Below are positions 1-8,142 of a stretch of 64,000 bases of DNA, piece by piece. The position numbers and the translations under genes were made by a program. Numbering within the stretch: position 1 is the stretch's first letter; the number at the start of each line of letters is the position of its first letter. Source of the stretch: an uncultured Bacilli bacterium (GTDB lineage: Bacteria > Bacillota_I > Bacilli_A > RF39 > UBA660); assembly GCA_910579535.1 (NCBI GenBank), contig CAJTUR010000002.1:1-64000 (forward strand), in the 5' to 3' direction. Under the pieces are notes generated by a model, which worked only from the letters and a program-made list of their open reading frames with translations, was not told the DNA's origin and made no database searches.

Positions 1-10
1 TTCATGTTTA

Positions 11-72
11 TTTTTTTCTCCCCACTAAATTATCTAGAGCCTTTTTTTCTCCCCACTAAATTATCTAGAGCC
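11..72. repeat. Exact tandem duplication of a 31-bp unit
   Basis: Two identical, directly adjacent 31-bp copies (11-41 and 42-72). Each starts with seven T and ends in ATTATCTAGAGCC. The unit is non-coding and lies just beyond the terminator of the first minus-strand gene. It may be the edge of a longer array that continues to the left of the window. Confidence 0.85.
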
Positions 73-79
73 GTTTTAT

Positions 80-109
80 ATATAAAAAGACACCTTTTTA
101 CGTGTCTTT
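80..109 (-). terminator. Intrinsic terminator after the YtxH-like gene
   Basis: AAAGACAC (86-93) pairs with GTGTCTTT (102-109) around an 8-nt loop. On the minus strand the stem is followed by a T-rich tract. It lies immediately after the stop of the gene at 115-558. Confidence 0.75.
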
Positions 110-114
110 AAGAA

Positions 115-558
115 TTAAGCATTTTTAGTTTTTTTGTTTGAATTGTTTTTTAGTTTAGGTTCGTTTTTTTCTAATTTATCTAAAGCTCCTTTTAAAAGAG
201 TAATTGTTTTTTCACGAACTTCTTTAGCGGCATTTTCTATTACGGGAGCACAAGCTTCTTTAGCCCCATCAATTAATTCATCGCATTTTTTCATTAGATT
301 GTTTGCTCCTGTTTTAATCGCTTCAAGAGCGGTTTCTTTATCTAAATTTTCTAATTCTTTTTTGATTTCTTTTAATTTTTGATTTAATTTTTCTTTGATT
401 TCTTTGGCGTCTAAATTTTTGATGTTGTCTACTAATTCGCTTCCCTTTTCTTTTAGTTCTTTTCTCGTTTCTTTTCCACTTTTAGGAGCGATTAAAATAC
501 CTAAACATGTTCCTACAGACACACCAGCAATAAATTTCCCTAAACCTTTTTTACTCAT
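115..558 (-). CDS. YtxH domain-containing protein
   Basis: A 147-residue protein with the YtxH-family signature near its N-terminus: a short glycine-rich hydrophobic stretch ending in LGILIAPKSGKETR. The rest is a long, lysine/glutamate-rich amphipathic helix and probable coiled coil, with a basic asparagine-rich tail. The family is known as small general-stress or envelope-associated proteins in Firmicutes; biochemical function is not established. It ends a run of minus-strand genes (2448 to 115) and follows a DUF948-like gene by 3 nt, a frequent partner in Bacilli, so the two are probably co-transcribed and act at the membrane. Confidence 0.8.
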   Translation of the reverse strand: MSKKGLGKFIAGVSVGTCLGILIAPKSGKETRKELKEKGSELVDNIKNLDAKEIKEKLNQKLKEIKKELENLDKETALEAIKTGANNLMKKCDELIDGAKEACAPVIENAAKEVREKTITLLKGALDKLEKNEPKLKNNSNKKTKNA

Positions 559-561
559 TTT

Positions 562-843
562 TTATTCACCTTTTTTCTTTCTTTTTTTAAATAACAATTT
601 ATGAAATAAACTTGTTACACCTTCGACCATTTTATCTGTAGCAAAAGCAATTTTATCGGTCGTGTAGTCAATGACATGAAAGAACCCATTTAATGTTTGA
701 ACTTTTTCGTTTACGTCTTCAACTACTTTTTCTACTTTATTTAAAGTTATAATGAACTTTATACCTAATATTATGCCTATAATTAGAAAAATTATTAATA
801 AAAAATAAATAATAATTGGTAAAAAATCTAATAAAAATTCCAT
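562..843 (-). CDS. DUF948-like small membrane protein
   Basis: A 93-residue protein with one strongly hydrophobic N-terminal segment (about residues 5-33). A heptad-like helix follows (VEKVVEDVNEKVQTLNGFF), then a basic C-terminus (KKRKKKGE). This matches the DUF948 layout: one membrane helix plus a cytoplasmic coiled coil resembling the helical part of chemoreceptors. It sits between the disordered protein at 846-1793 and the YtxH-like gene with almost no spacing. Family assignment rests on architecture and context; no catalytic motif is visible. Confidence 0.7.
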   Translation of the reverse strand: MEFLLDFLPIIIYFLLIIFLIIGIILGIKFIITLNKVEKVVEDVNEKVQTLNGFFHVIDYTTDKIAFATDKMVEGVTSLFHKLLFKKRKKKGE

Positions 844-845
844 GA

Positions 846-1793
846 TTATTCTTCCTCTCTACTATCGTACATTGCATCAATTAAGTTGTATAAATCATTT
901 TCTAATGTATCTTCTAGTTCATTTGCTTTTTCGACTACTTCTTTTCTTTTTGGTAATTCTTCTTGATAATCTACTCGTTTGCTTCTTCTTGGCATCGCTT
1001 CTTCAACGGCTTCTAAATTTCTATTATCTAAATCCAATTCTTCTTCAATAGCGGAAGAGAAATTATTTAATACGCTTCTTTTCTTTTTTTCCATTTCCCT
1101 GTTTTCTGGTTCATCAAAATTAAGTTCTATGGTTTCATCAATTGAGTCTTTTAATAAGTCATCGATGCTTTTTGATTCTTCTTTAAAGTAATGTTCTTCT
1201 CTTTTGGGTGTTTTTTTAGGGGAATTTTCTCCTAAAGGACCAAAAGCTTTTTTTCTTATTTCATCGACGTCACTTGTTTTTCTAATTTTTTGCTTTCTTT
1301 CAGATGCAAGAAATTCTTCTTTTTTAAAGCTCTTATCCATAATTCCATATACGGGAGAAATGGCTGGAGAAGGTATAAAACTTTTTTTACTATTGGTTTG
1401 TTTTTCAGGAATTATTTTTTCACGCATCGGTTCTTTTTCTCTAGTTGGTTTTATTTTTGATTCAAAATTTTTGCTAGGTTTGTCTTCAAACTCAAGTTCT
1501 CTTCTTATTTTTTTCTCTTCTACAATTTCGGTAGGTTTATTCGCTTGTTTTCCTGGCTCATAATTCGTAACAAATTCTTCTTCGTCAAAGTCGGGAAAGT
1601 TAAAGGTATTTTCGGCTTTAAAAAGTTCTCTTTCATTTTCTAAAGGGATTTCTTTTTTTATTTCCGCTTCTTTTTCTTTCTTTTTAGTATTTATATTTTC
1701 ATCGTCTTTAATGACAATTTTATCTGGAGTTGGTTCTAAATCAATCTCTTCTTCTTCAAACAAGGCATTTTTTAATTTATTAAATAATCCCAT
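846..1793 (-). CDS. Highly charged, mostly disordered cytoplasmic protein
   Basis: A 315-residue protein with no signal peptide or membrane segment. It starts with an amphipathic MGLFNKLKNALF helix, which could touch the membrane, and is otherwise a low-complexity mix of Glu, Lys, Asp and Asn. Two islands stand out as ordered-looking and possibly conserved: PAISPVYGIMDKSF (about 143-156) and IRKKAFGPLGENSPKK (about 179-194). A helical acidic C-terminus (EANELEDTLENDLYNLIDAMY-like) follows. I do not recognise a family. Its place between a lipoprotein and DUF948/YtxH proteins suggests a scaffold or regulator at the envelope, but that is inference from context. Confidence 0.7.
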   Translation of the reverse strand: MGLFNKLKNALFEEEEIDLEPTPDKIVIKDDENINTKKKEKEAEIKKEIPLENERELFKAENTFNFPDFDEEEFVTNYEPGKQANKPTEIVEEKKIRRELEFEDKPSKNFESKIKPTREKEPMREKIIPEKQTNSKKSFIPSPAISPVYGIMDKSFKKEEFLASERKQKIRKTSDVDEIRKKAFGPLGENSPKKTPKREEHYFKEESKSIDDLLKDSIDETIELNFDEPENREMEKKKRSVLNNFSSAIEEELDLDNRNLEAVEEAMPRRSKRVDYQEELPKRKEVVEKANELEDTLENDLYNLIDAMYDSREEE

Positions 1794-1797
1794 TTTT

Positions 1798-2448
1798 TCA
1801 CCTCTTATTTATTAAATCTGTATCTGGTATTTCCTCAGTTGTTTCATGTGTGTTGTTACCATCGAATTCAATTAAATTACTTGAATTTTTTACTGTTTCA
1901 AATATGTTAAATTCTAATTCATTGTAGTTTAATATATTTTCACCGATTAAATTTTCTATGATGACATCGTTATAAGCAACAGAACTTAATAATGCCATAG
2001 AGTAGCTAAGGGCTTCATTAATGTCGCGCTTTTCTACTATTACTTCTATTTTAGCATAATTATACATAATTTCAATTAAATATTTATTCTTCTCTTTTAA
2101 ATTGATTTCTAAATAGCCAAATTTGTCGCCATTTTTAATGGTTTGAGAATAAAAAGAATCGTCTTGAATTTTGTATTCTTCTTTTATTTTATTGTGATAG
2201 CTGATTAAGTCTAAATAAAGATAATAGTAGTTCTTATCTTTTTGGATGACGAGATTGGTTTTGTTGTCTTCTTTTATTTTTAACCCTTTTGGAAGGTAAT
2301 AACTGTATCCTTCAGAGGTATGATTTTTTAATTTATAGGCTTCATTTTTTAAAGAGAAATTAATAATTTCTTCGTAACTTCCTTTATTGATATCATGGCA
2401 ACCATAAAGAAAACAAGAAATAAAAATTAATATGACGATTTTTTTCAT
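1798..2448 (-). CDS. Putative lipoprotein
   Basis: A 216-residue protein with a type II signal peptide. MKKIVILIFISCFLYGC ends in a lipobox with Cys17 as the predicted lipidated residue. The mature part is a mixed alpha/beta domain rich in Asn, Lys and Tyr, with no motif I recognise. It should be anchored on the outer face of the membrane. It is followed after 4 nt by the disordered protein gene at 846-1793, so it probably heads that small operon. Confidence 0.75.
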   Translation of the reverse strand: MKKIVILIFISCFLYGCHDINKGSYEEIINFSLKNEAYKLKNHTSEGYSYYLPKGLKIKEDNKTNLVIQKDKNYYYLYLDLISYHNKIKEEYKIQDDSFYSQTIKNGDKFGYLEINLKEKNKYLIEIMYNYAKIEVIVEKRDINEALSYSMALLSSVAYNDVIIENLIGENILNYNELEFNIFETVKNSSNLIEFDGNNTHETTEEIPDTDLINKR

Positions 2449-2502
2449 TTAGCTCACCTATCTTTCACTATTATAGCAAAGAAAATTTTTTTTTTAAATA
2501 GG

Positions 2503-3135
2503 TTATTTTTTGGTTGCTTTTAAATAATTTATTTTTATTCCTTCTTTTCTAAATTTACTTTCGTATTCCGTTTCTATATTTTCATCCTCGTTGTAATCAA
2601 GGCTTAGGTCTATAAAGGTATAACCAAAGTTATTTAAGTCTTTTAAAGAACTTTCAAAAAGCGTTAAGTTATCGGTTTTTTGAATGATGATTTTTTCTTG
2701 TTTAAATATTTTTTCATAGATGTCTAAAAAAAGAGGACTGGTTAATCTTCTTTTAGCATGACGCTTTTTAGGCCAAGGATCAGAAAAATTTAAATAAAGA
2801 CAACTGATTTCATTTTTAAAGATGGTTTCTAAATTTTTGGCATCTTCTAAAATAAATTTTAAGTTTGGTAAAGGCTTTTCTTCTACTTTTTCTAGAGCTC
2901 TTAATAAGATGCTGTCGTATTTTTCGATTCCTATAAAATTAATGTTAGGATTTTTTAAGGCTTTTTCGTAAATAAATTGCCCTTTTCCACAACCAATTTC
3001 GATTTGTATTTCATTGTTATTTTTAAATAATTCTTGATGTTTTCCACAATAATTTTGAGGATTTTTAATTAAAGCCTCGCACTTATTAATTCGCTGAGTG
3101 GCATTTTTAATATTTCGAATACGCATTTTTATCAC
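2503..3135 (-). CDS. trmB: tRNA (guanine-N7-)-methyltransferase
   Basis: A 210-residue TrmB enzyme that methylates G46 in the tRNA variable loop using SAM. Visible motifs are the SAM-binding motif I IEIGCGKGQFIYEKA, the acidic GIEKYDS segment, and the family signature FSDPWPKKRHAKRRL. The length is typical. Start choice is slightly ambiguous. GTG at 3135 (V-I-K-M-R-I-R-N) has an AGAAAG element close upstream, while the in-frame ATG three codons later gives MRIRN, the usual family N-terminus. It is divergent from the small plus-strand gene at 3184. Confidence 0.95.
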   Translation of the reverse strand: MIKMRIRNIKNATQRINKCEALIKNPQNYCGKHQELFKNNNEIQIEIGCGKGQFIYEKALKNPNINFIGIEKYDSILLRALEKVEEKPLPNLKFILEDAKNLETIFKNEISCLYLNFSDPWPKKRHAKRRLTSPLFLDIYEKIFKQEKIIIQKTDNLTLFESSLKDLNNFGYTFIDLSLDYNEDENIETEYESKFRKEGIKINYLKATKK

Positions 3136-3183
3136 TACTTTCTAATTTTAGGCATATACTTTAAATGTAAGGAAGTGTTTTAT

Positions 3184-3483
3184 ATGAAAAAAGACCGTAA
3201 TACTTTTTTTAATGAAGCGAATTTTTCACAGTCCAGTTTTGTGCCTAATATGCCGACTATGCCTATGCCTTATGCCAATTCGACACAAGCAAGTCAGAGT
3301 TTTTACGCTGGCCCGACCCCTAATTTTAATCAAGGCAATGTAAACGATTATGCAAGTGATCTTGAGTCTCGCTTATCAAAAATAGAACGTCAAATTAATC
3401 GAATGGATGCCCGTATTAGTAAACTAGAAAGTAAAGATTTTACATCCGATACGACATTAAATAACAATATGTATATGCTTTAA
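3184..3483 (+). CDS. Small protein with Asn/Pro/Met-rich head and coiled-coil tail
   Basis: A 99-residue protein and one of few plus-strand genes before 58 kb. I chose ATG 3184 because AAGGAAG (3169-3175) lies 8 nt upstream; an earlier GTG would overlap that site. The N-terminal half is low-complexity (repeated MPTMPMPY-type and SQSSF/QASQSF segments). The C-terminal half (ASDLESRLSKIERQINRMD and onward) is a clear heptad-repeat helix. No family recognised; the composition resembles spore-coat-like or other structural small proteins, a weak analogy only. A strong terminator right after the stop supports it being a real monocistronic gene. Confidence 0.7.
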   Translation: MKKDRNTFFNEANFSQSSFVPNMPTMPMPYANSTQASQSFYAGPTPNFNQGNVNDYASDLESRLSKIERQINRMDARISKLESKDFTSDTTLNNNMYML

Positions 3484-3486
3484 TCA

Positions 3487-5121
3487 CTACTTACCTTTTC
3501 GGGTAAGTTTTTTTGTTATTTTATTTAATAAAGCTTCTCCAAAAATACTTTTTAATAGCCCCATTTTATAAGAAACAAATAAATAGATGCCTCCACCTAG
3601 AAGGCTTATTATTGAAATGTAGCCAATGGAGTAAAGACGACTGTTTAAGTTGAGCGGTAAAATTTTTTTTAAGAGAAGCACACTAAGAATCATGCATCCT
3701 GTAGGTATTAAAATTTTCTTAGCGGTTTTATACGTTTCTTTATAACTTAATTGATGCTCTTTGTTCAATTTTTTTAAAGAAAGGGTGAAAGCTAAAATGT
3801 AGCCAATGGCGGTCGATAGAATGGCTCCAAGGTAAGGAGGCCAATTTAGTTTATAAAATAAAAGCATCAAAGGAATGTTTAAGACCATGTTGGTGGTGAG
3901 CCCAATACCTACGCTTTCATAAACGGTTTTTGATTTGTTTAAACCATGTAAAGTGGAATTGGTAATTAAGAATAAGTTATAAAATAAGGAAACTAGAATT
4001 TGAACGGAAAAGATTAAGGACCCCATTTGATTTTGACCATAAAAGACACGCCAAACGCTTTTAGATAATAAAGATAAGCCTAAACACATAGGAATACAAG
4101 TGATTAAAATAATTTGAAGGGCTTTGTTGAACTTGTTTTCGACTTCTTTGTAGTTTTTTAATGTGTAGGCTCCTACAATGGTAGGAATTAAACTTGTAAT
4201 CATGCCAGTTGCAATGGAATTGACAATCATACTGATTTTTGTTGACCAAGTTGTTATCGCACTGGTAGCAAATTCTACAGTACTGGCATCGATTCCTAAG
4301 TGTTCGAGTGTTCTTAAAATCATAACCATATCCATAAAATTATTGATTGAAAAAATAATATTGATGATAATAAATGGCATGGCGTAACGGATGATTTTTT
4401 TACCGATTTCTTTATTGGTTATCGCATCTTTCGTTTTAATTTGAGTTAAACCTAATTCTTTTTTAGCTTTTTGCATTTTTATTAGGACATAAAGGGTTGC
4501 AATGAAACCTCCTACAAAGGCGCCTGTGATTGCTAACCCAATTGTATTTTTTAAAGAGAAATGGAAGAGATGAATGGCTAAGAAACTCCCACCTAAGATT
4601 ACAATGATTCGAAAAACTTGTTCGATAATCTGACTAACTGAGGAAACATTTATGATGTTGTGTCCTTGTAAATAGCCTTTGGCAACACTTAATAAGGGGA
4701 CAACTAAAATGGCTAGGGATACACATCGAATGACAAAGGCAACATCACTTACACTGTTTCCCCCATCTAAGTCTCCTATAATTAATTGGGCAAGAGGATT
4801 TGCAAATAGGATTAAGAATAGGAAAATGAGTACCGATAAAAATAAGACCATTTTTATTCCAATGTGGTACGCTCTTTTTTTAGCGTCCATCATTTTTAAT
4901 GTGTTGTATTCTTTAATGATTTTACTTAAAGCTAGAGGAAGCCCTGCACTTGAAATGTCTAAAAAGATTACATAAATGTTGTAACCATAAGCATAAAGAG
5001 CGCTTCCCTTTTCTCCAACCATAGAATAAAAAGGAATGACGTAAAGCATTCCCATTATTTTAGTTATAATAATGGCTAGAGTTGCTATAATGGTTCCTTC
5101 AATAAATGAACTTTTTTTCAA
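3487..5121 (-). CDS. SpoVB/MurJ-like polysaccharide flippase (MOP superfamily)
   Basis: A large polytopic membrane protein with about 14 hydrophobic segments. The N-terminal SSFIEGTIIATLAIIITKIM and the AGLPLALSKII segment are typical of the SpoVB/COG2244 polysaccharide-transport branch. It probably moves a lipid-linked precursor across the membrane. The longer frame from 5190 is not the true start. A GGAG site inside the stop of the preceding Cse60 gene lies 8 nt before TTG 5121, giving a 544-residue protein that begins at the conserved segment. The two genes therefore appear translationally coupled. The 3' end is shared with a plus-strand terminator. Confidence 0.88.
   Translation of the reverse strand: MKKSSFIEGTIIATLAIIITKIMGMLYVIPFYSMVGEKGSALYAYGYNIYVIFLDISSAGLPLALSKIIKEYNTLKMMDAKKRAYHIGIKMVLFLSVLIFLFLILFANPLAQLIIGDLDGGNSVSDVAFVIRCVSLAILVVPLLSVAKGYLQGHNIINVSSVSQIIEQVFRIIVILGGSFLAIHLFHFSLKNTIGLAITGAFVGGFIATLYVLIKMQKAKKELGLTQIKTKDAITNKEIGKKIIRYAMPFIIINIIFSINNFMDMVMILRTLEHLGIDASTVEFATSAITTWSTKISMIVNSIATGMITSLIPTIVGAYTLKNYKEVENKFNKALQIILITCIPMCLGLSLLSKSVWRVFYGQNQMGSLIFSVQILVSLFYNLFLITNSTLHGLNKSKTVYESVGIGLTTNMVLNIPLMLLFYKLNWPPYLGAILSTAIGYILAFTLSLKKLNKEHQLSYKETYKTAKKILIPTGCMILSVLLLKKILPLNLNSRLYSIGYISIISLLGGGIYLFVSYKMGLLKSIFGEALLNKITKKLTRKGK
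3489..3515 (+). terminator. Intrinsic terminator embedded in the end of the flippase gene
   Basis: ACTTACC (3489-3495) pairs with GGTAAGT (3502-3508) and is followed by seven T on the plus strand. It terminates the plus-strand gene at 3184-3483. It also overlaps the last codons of the convergent flippase gene, so one sequence both codes and terminates. Confidence 0.85.
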
Positions 5122-5126
5122 TTCTA

Positions 5127-5309
5127 TCACTCCGACTTCGAGGTATAAATAATCATAGCGGAAAAACAATAAATTTGTTCTTCTCCACAAACATTGATGG
5201 CCACTTGATATTTAATATCAATTATATCACTATTTGTACTCGATAGAAAAGCATTTATTGCCTTTTCTAAATCTTTTTCGTGTGATTCATCAAAACATTT
5301 TACTTTCAT
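5127..5309 (-). CDS. cse60: Cse60-like sporulation-associated small protein
   Basis: A 60-residue protein matching the spore Cse60 family pattern: MKVKCFDESHEKDLEKAIN, then DIIDIKYQVAINV, then CFSAMIIY. The family is known as sigma-E-controlled in Bacillus sporulation; its molecular role is unknown. Its stop overlaps the ribosome site of the SpoVB-like flippase. The pairing supports a spore or envelope function, and suggests that the organism or its recent ancestors sporulate. Confidence 0.85.
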   Translation of the reverse strand: MKVKCFDESHEKDLEKAINAFLSSTNSDIIDIKYQVAINVCGEEQIYCFSAMIIYTSKSE

Positions 5310-5366
5310 TTTATCACCTAGAAAATCATAACAAAGGCTTATTAAAAAAAATGGCGAAAATTGTCT

Positions 5367-6161
5367 TTATATTGTTTTAAAGGCCCATAAGTTTTTAATT
5401 TGATGTTCCAAAGTTTCATAAGACCAAAGTTTGTTACTTCTTTCTTTACTATTAGGGTCATGAATGATAAATTTACCGTCTTTCATGCCTGTTATTAAGA
5501 TAATGTGTCCTGTTGTTGTGAAATCTCCTGGACGCATGCTTAAAAGAATGGGATGATTCTTATTTAATTCTTCGTTTATTTTCTTTTTGGAAAGCGGAAG
5601 GCTCTCTCCTTCTATTCCAAAGTGTTTTACTCCTGTTGTAAAAAAACTCCAACTGGTCCCGTTTTGATAATACCCTTTTTTTTCAGCATAGGTGGCGATA
5701 TCATAGGGCGTGAATTCATTTTTTCCTGTTAAGCCAGCTATAATCATGGCAATGGATGTGGGACCGCAACCGTTTACCGCTACGGTGCTGTTTCCATATT
5801 TTCCATACCCCCATCTTTTGTCGTATTGAAGTAAAAGAGGATAGACCCCTTTTTCTACGTATCCTATGTTGTCAGTAAAAACTTGGTTTTTCATTTGATT
5901 GTAGTCTAAAACATAATCGATTAAATCTACATTTCTACTTAACATTTCTAATAAGACGGTGGGATACGCTTCTTGATTTTCGATAATTTTTATGATTCGT
6001 TTGTCGTATTTTGAAAGTTCGTAAAGAGACTTGGTTAAGGTATCTTTTTGTAATAGGTATTTTGGTAAATTTATTTCTTTATGTAATGTCACTAGAGAAA
6101 AAAATAAAATACCACTGAGTATGAGAATGATGACGCCTTTTTTTAATTTCTTTTTTTTCAT
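5367..6161 (-). CDS. Membrane-anchored C39-like cysteine peptidase
   Basis: 264 residues: a basic N-terminus, one transmembrane helix (about 9-26), a helical linker, then a C39-like peptidase fold from about residue 108. Catalytic elements are visible: Cys132 in VNGCGPTSIAM, His219 in TTTGHIILITG, and Asp235/Asn237 in FIIHDPNSKE. The domain should face outside, where such enzymes cut peptides or cell-wall-linked substrates. AAAGGAGG lies 6 nt before the ATG. Three 11-bp-phased response-regulator-like boxes lie upstream at 6241-6273, although a terminator intervenes, so control by the neighbouring two-component system is plausible but unproven. Confidence 0.85.
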   Translation of the reverse strand: MKKKKLKKGVIILILSGILFFSLVTLHKEINLPKYLLQKDTLTKSLYELSKYDKRIIKIIENQEAYPTVLLEMLSRNVDLIDYVLDYNQMKNQVFTDNIGYVEKGVYPLLLQYDKRWGYGKYGNSTVAVNGCGPTSIAMIIAGLTGKNEFTPYDIATYAEKKGYYQNGTSWSFFTTGVKHFGIEGESLPLSKKKINEELNKNHPILLSMRPGDFTTTGHIILITGMKDGKFIIHDPNSKERSNKLWSYETLEHQIKNLWAFKTI

Positions 6162-6176
6162 TTTGTTCCTCCTTTA

Positions 6177-6227
6177 ATAAAAAAAACAATTATAAATCTA
6201 TAAAAATTATAGTTTTTTATAATTGTT
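6177..6227 (-). terminator. Terminator after the histidine kinase gene
   Basis: AACAATTATAAA (6185-6196) pairs perfectly with TTTATAATTGTT (6216-6227). On the minus strand the 12-bp stem is followed by GTTTTTTTTAT. It separates the two-component operon from the C39-like peptidase gene. Confidence 0.85.
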
Positions 6228-6240
6228 CTTGCTTTATTTT

Positions 6241-6273
6241 TTTCTTAGCTTAATCTTAAGTTTTTCTTAATTT
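6241..6273 (-). promoter_or_regulatory. Three 11-bp-phased TCTTA boxes, candidate response-regulator site
   Basis: TCTTA occurs at 6243, 6254 and 6265, exactly 11 bp apart. Read on the minus strand this contains ATTAAG-N5-CTTAAG, the layout of CiaR-type direct repeats (NTTAAG-N5-WTTAAG). It overlaps the kinase stop codon and lies 80-110 bp upstream of the C39-like peptidase start. The same architecture occurs in the response-regulator promoter at 8101-8126. Confidence 0.5.
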
Positions 6274-7370
6274 AGGGGAAGCGTCACTTCAAAAATGGTT
6301 TCTTGTTTATTGCTTTTTGCTTTTATGGTTCCTCCATGTAATAAAACGATTTCTTTAGCAATGGCAAGGCCTAGGCCACTTCCTCCAGTTTTAGAATTTC
6401 TAGAGGCATCCAGTCGATAAAATTTTTCAAAGATACGATCAAGTTTTTCTTGAGGAATTTCACTGCCTTGATTGATGATTTTAATGGTTACTTGTTTGTT
6501 TTCTTCTTTTACTTCAATCCAAATGTCTTTTGTTTTATTACTATAATTAATGGCGTTTTTTATTAGGTTATTAAAGACACGAGCCATTTTAAGGGGATCA
6601 ACAAAAATAGAGAGGTTCTTTTTTCCTTCTAAGTGAATTTCTTTGTTTAATTCTTTTAGTGTGGGATAAAAGTCATCTATGATTTGTTCAAGCATGAGAC
6701 TTAGATTGACGTCTTCTTTTTCTAAAATAATTTTCTCCGAATTAAAACGAGCGGTTTCAAAGAGTTCGTTCACTAATTCTTCAAGTTTGTAAGATTTTTC
6801 TAACGCAATTTTGATGTATTTTCTTTGTTTTCTTTTCGGCATGTCTTCGATTTCTTCTAAAAGTGAAAGATACCCAATCATAGATGTTAAAGGAGTTTTG
6901 ATATCGTGTGCCAAGTAAATGATTAGTTCGTCTTTTTTTTCTATACTTTCTTTTGCGAGCCTTTCATTTTTTTCATTACGCATTTTTAAATAGTTTAATT
7001 TATTTTCTAAATCAGCCAGTTCTTTAGGTAATTCTATACTTGTTTTTTCTTTATTAAATAAATGGTCGATTTGTAGAACGGTACAAGTGATGTAAAAGTC
7101 GATTTTTTTTAACATTTTGAATACTAAGTAAAGGATTAAAAGCCCCCAAATTAAAAGGAAAAATAGAAAGGAAAAAGAACTTAAGAAAATAAATTTAAAG
7201 ATTTTTAGTAATGCAAAGTACAGATTGGGAGAGAATCGATAGAGCCAATTAAAATCCAATTGAGTGATTGTAAAAAGCATTAATAAATAAAAAAGTGGAA
7301 GAAGAATGCTAAGGAGTAAAACTTTGATAATCAACTTTGAAAAAGCATGGCTTATTAGATTATTTTTCAA
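6267..7370 (-). CDS. Sensor histidine kinase (OmpR/CiaH/VanS type)
   Basis: Two N-terminal transmembrane helices lie close together with only a short extracytoplasmic loop between them. The HisKA domain follows, with the phosphoacceptor His in IIYLAHDIKTPLTSMIGYL. The ATPase domain shows the N-box NNLIKNAINYS and the G-box GGSGLGLAIAKEIV. I place the start at TTG 7370, seven bases after a GGGG site and overlapping the end of the response regulator. An upstream in-frame ATG at 7388 has no ribosome site. The short loop suggests it senses a membrane or intramembrane cue. It is paired with the upstream response regulator. Confidence 0.92.
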   Translation of the reverse strand: MKNNLISHAFSKLIIKVLLLSILLPLFYLLMLFTITQLDFNWLYRFSPNLYFALLKIFKFIFLSSFSFLFFLLIWGLLILYLVFKMLKKIDFYITCTVLQIDHLFNKEKTSIELPKELADLENKLNYLKMRNEKNERLAKESIEKKDELIIYLAHDIKTPLTSMIGYLSLLEEIEDMPKRKQRKYIKIALEKSYKLEELVNELFETARFNSEKIILEKEDVNLSLMLEQIIDDFYPTLKELNKEIHLEGKKNLSIFVDPLKMARVFNNLIKNAINYSNKTKDIWIEVKEENKQVTIKIINQGSEIPQEKLDRIFEKFYRLDASRNSKTGGSGLGLAIAKEIVLLHGGTIKAKSNKQETIFEVTLPLN

Positions 7371-8052
7371 TTTTATACCCCACTCCATAAATGGTTTTAA
7401 TGTATTTTAGATTTTTGCTTGTGTCGCCCATTTTTTCTCTTAAATGTCTTATGTGAACCATAATGGTGTTGTTGTCTTTATCAAAATAATCCATCTTCCA
7501 AATTTGTCTAAATAAATCATCACTTTTTAAAACGGTTCCCCGATTTTTGCATAAAAGCCATAGTAAGGCAAATTCTGTTTTGGTTAGGGTAATCTTTTTT
7601 TCATTTAAATAAAATTCATGCGTGGTGTTGTTGATTCGAATTCCTCGAAATTCAATTTTATTGTCATTCGGGCTATAAGCGTTGTATTTTTGGTATCTTC
7701 TTAATTGAGCTTTGACACGAGCAATCAGTTCTAATGGTTCAAAGGGTTTGGTTAGATAATCGTCTGCTCCAATGGTTAATCCTTTTATTTTATCGATTTC
7801 CTCTACTTTAGCGGTAGCAAAAATAATGGGAAAGTTATAATTTTTTTCTCTTATTTTTTGAACGAGTTGAAAGCCATCAATAACGGGCATCATGACGTCT
7901 AGGATAGCCAAATCGATTTTTAAGGTTTCTAATTGTTCTAATGCTTCTTCGCTTCGATAGTATTTGTAAACGTTAAAGTTTTCATTTTTTAAATAAATTT
8001 CCACTAAATCCGCGATTTCTTTTTCATCCTCTACAACTAATATATTACTCAT
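7360..8052 (-). CDS. OmpR/PhoB-family response regulator
   Basis: 230 residues. The receiver domain has acidic residues near position 9 (VVEDE), phosphoacceptor Asp52 in AILDVMMPVIDG, and Lys in LTKPFEP. The C-terminal winged helix has the usual YLNEKKITLTKTEFALLWLL and HIRHLREKMG segments. It is the first gene of the two-component operon, and the kinase start lies inside its last codons. Direct repeats with CiaR-like spacing lie just upstream of its own promoter, so positive autoregulation is likely. Confidence 0.95.
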   Translation of the reverse strand: MSNILVVEDEKEIADLVEIYLKNENFNVYKYYRSEEALEQLETLKIDLAILDVMMPVIDGFQLVQKIREKNYNFPIIFATAKVEEIDKIKGLTIGADDYLTKPFEPLELIARVKAQLRRYQKYNAYSPNDNKIEFRGIRINNTTHEFYLNEKKITLTKTEFALLWLLCKNRGTVLKSDDLFRQIWKMDYFDKDNNTIMVHIRHLREKMGDTSKNLKYIKTIYGVGYKIEK

Positions 8053-8072
8053 ACTTCTTTCCTTTCAAGGGT

Positions 8073-8126
8073 ATTATAACATAGGTTTGAATCCTTTTAT
8101 TCTTAATTTTTTCTTAAATTTTCTTG
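8073..8126 (-). promoter_or_regulatory. Extended -10 promoter with CiaR-like direct repeats
   Basis: On the minus strand the -10 is TATAAT (8073-8078) with a TG extension and no good -35. About 23 bp upstream lies TTTAAG-AAAAA-ATTAAG (TCTTA motifs at 8101 and 8112, a weaker third at 8122). A weak -35 plus an upstream phased repeat fits activation by the response regulator encoded downstream. Confidence 0.6.
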
Positions 8127-8142
8127 GGTGTTTTTTATTTTT

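Noticed and set aside
842..1563. Plus-strand open frames opposite the disordered protein
   Set aside because: They are antisense shadows of low-complexity minus-strand codons with no ribosome sites.
5121..5190. Longer N-terminus for the flippase
   Set aside because: The upstream codons overlap Cse60 in another frame and have no ribosome site; TTG 5121 has GGAG at good spacing.
8080..8100. GGTTTGAATCC resembling a tRNA T-loop
   Set aside because: No acceptor or anticodon stem around it; it is the spacer of a promoter.
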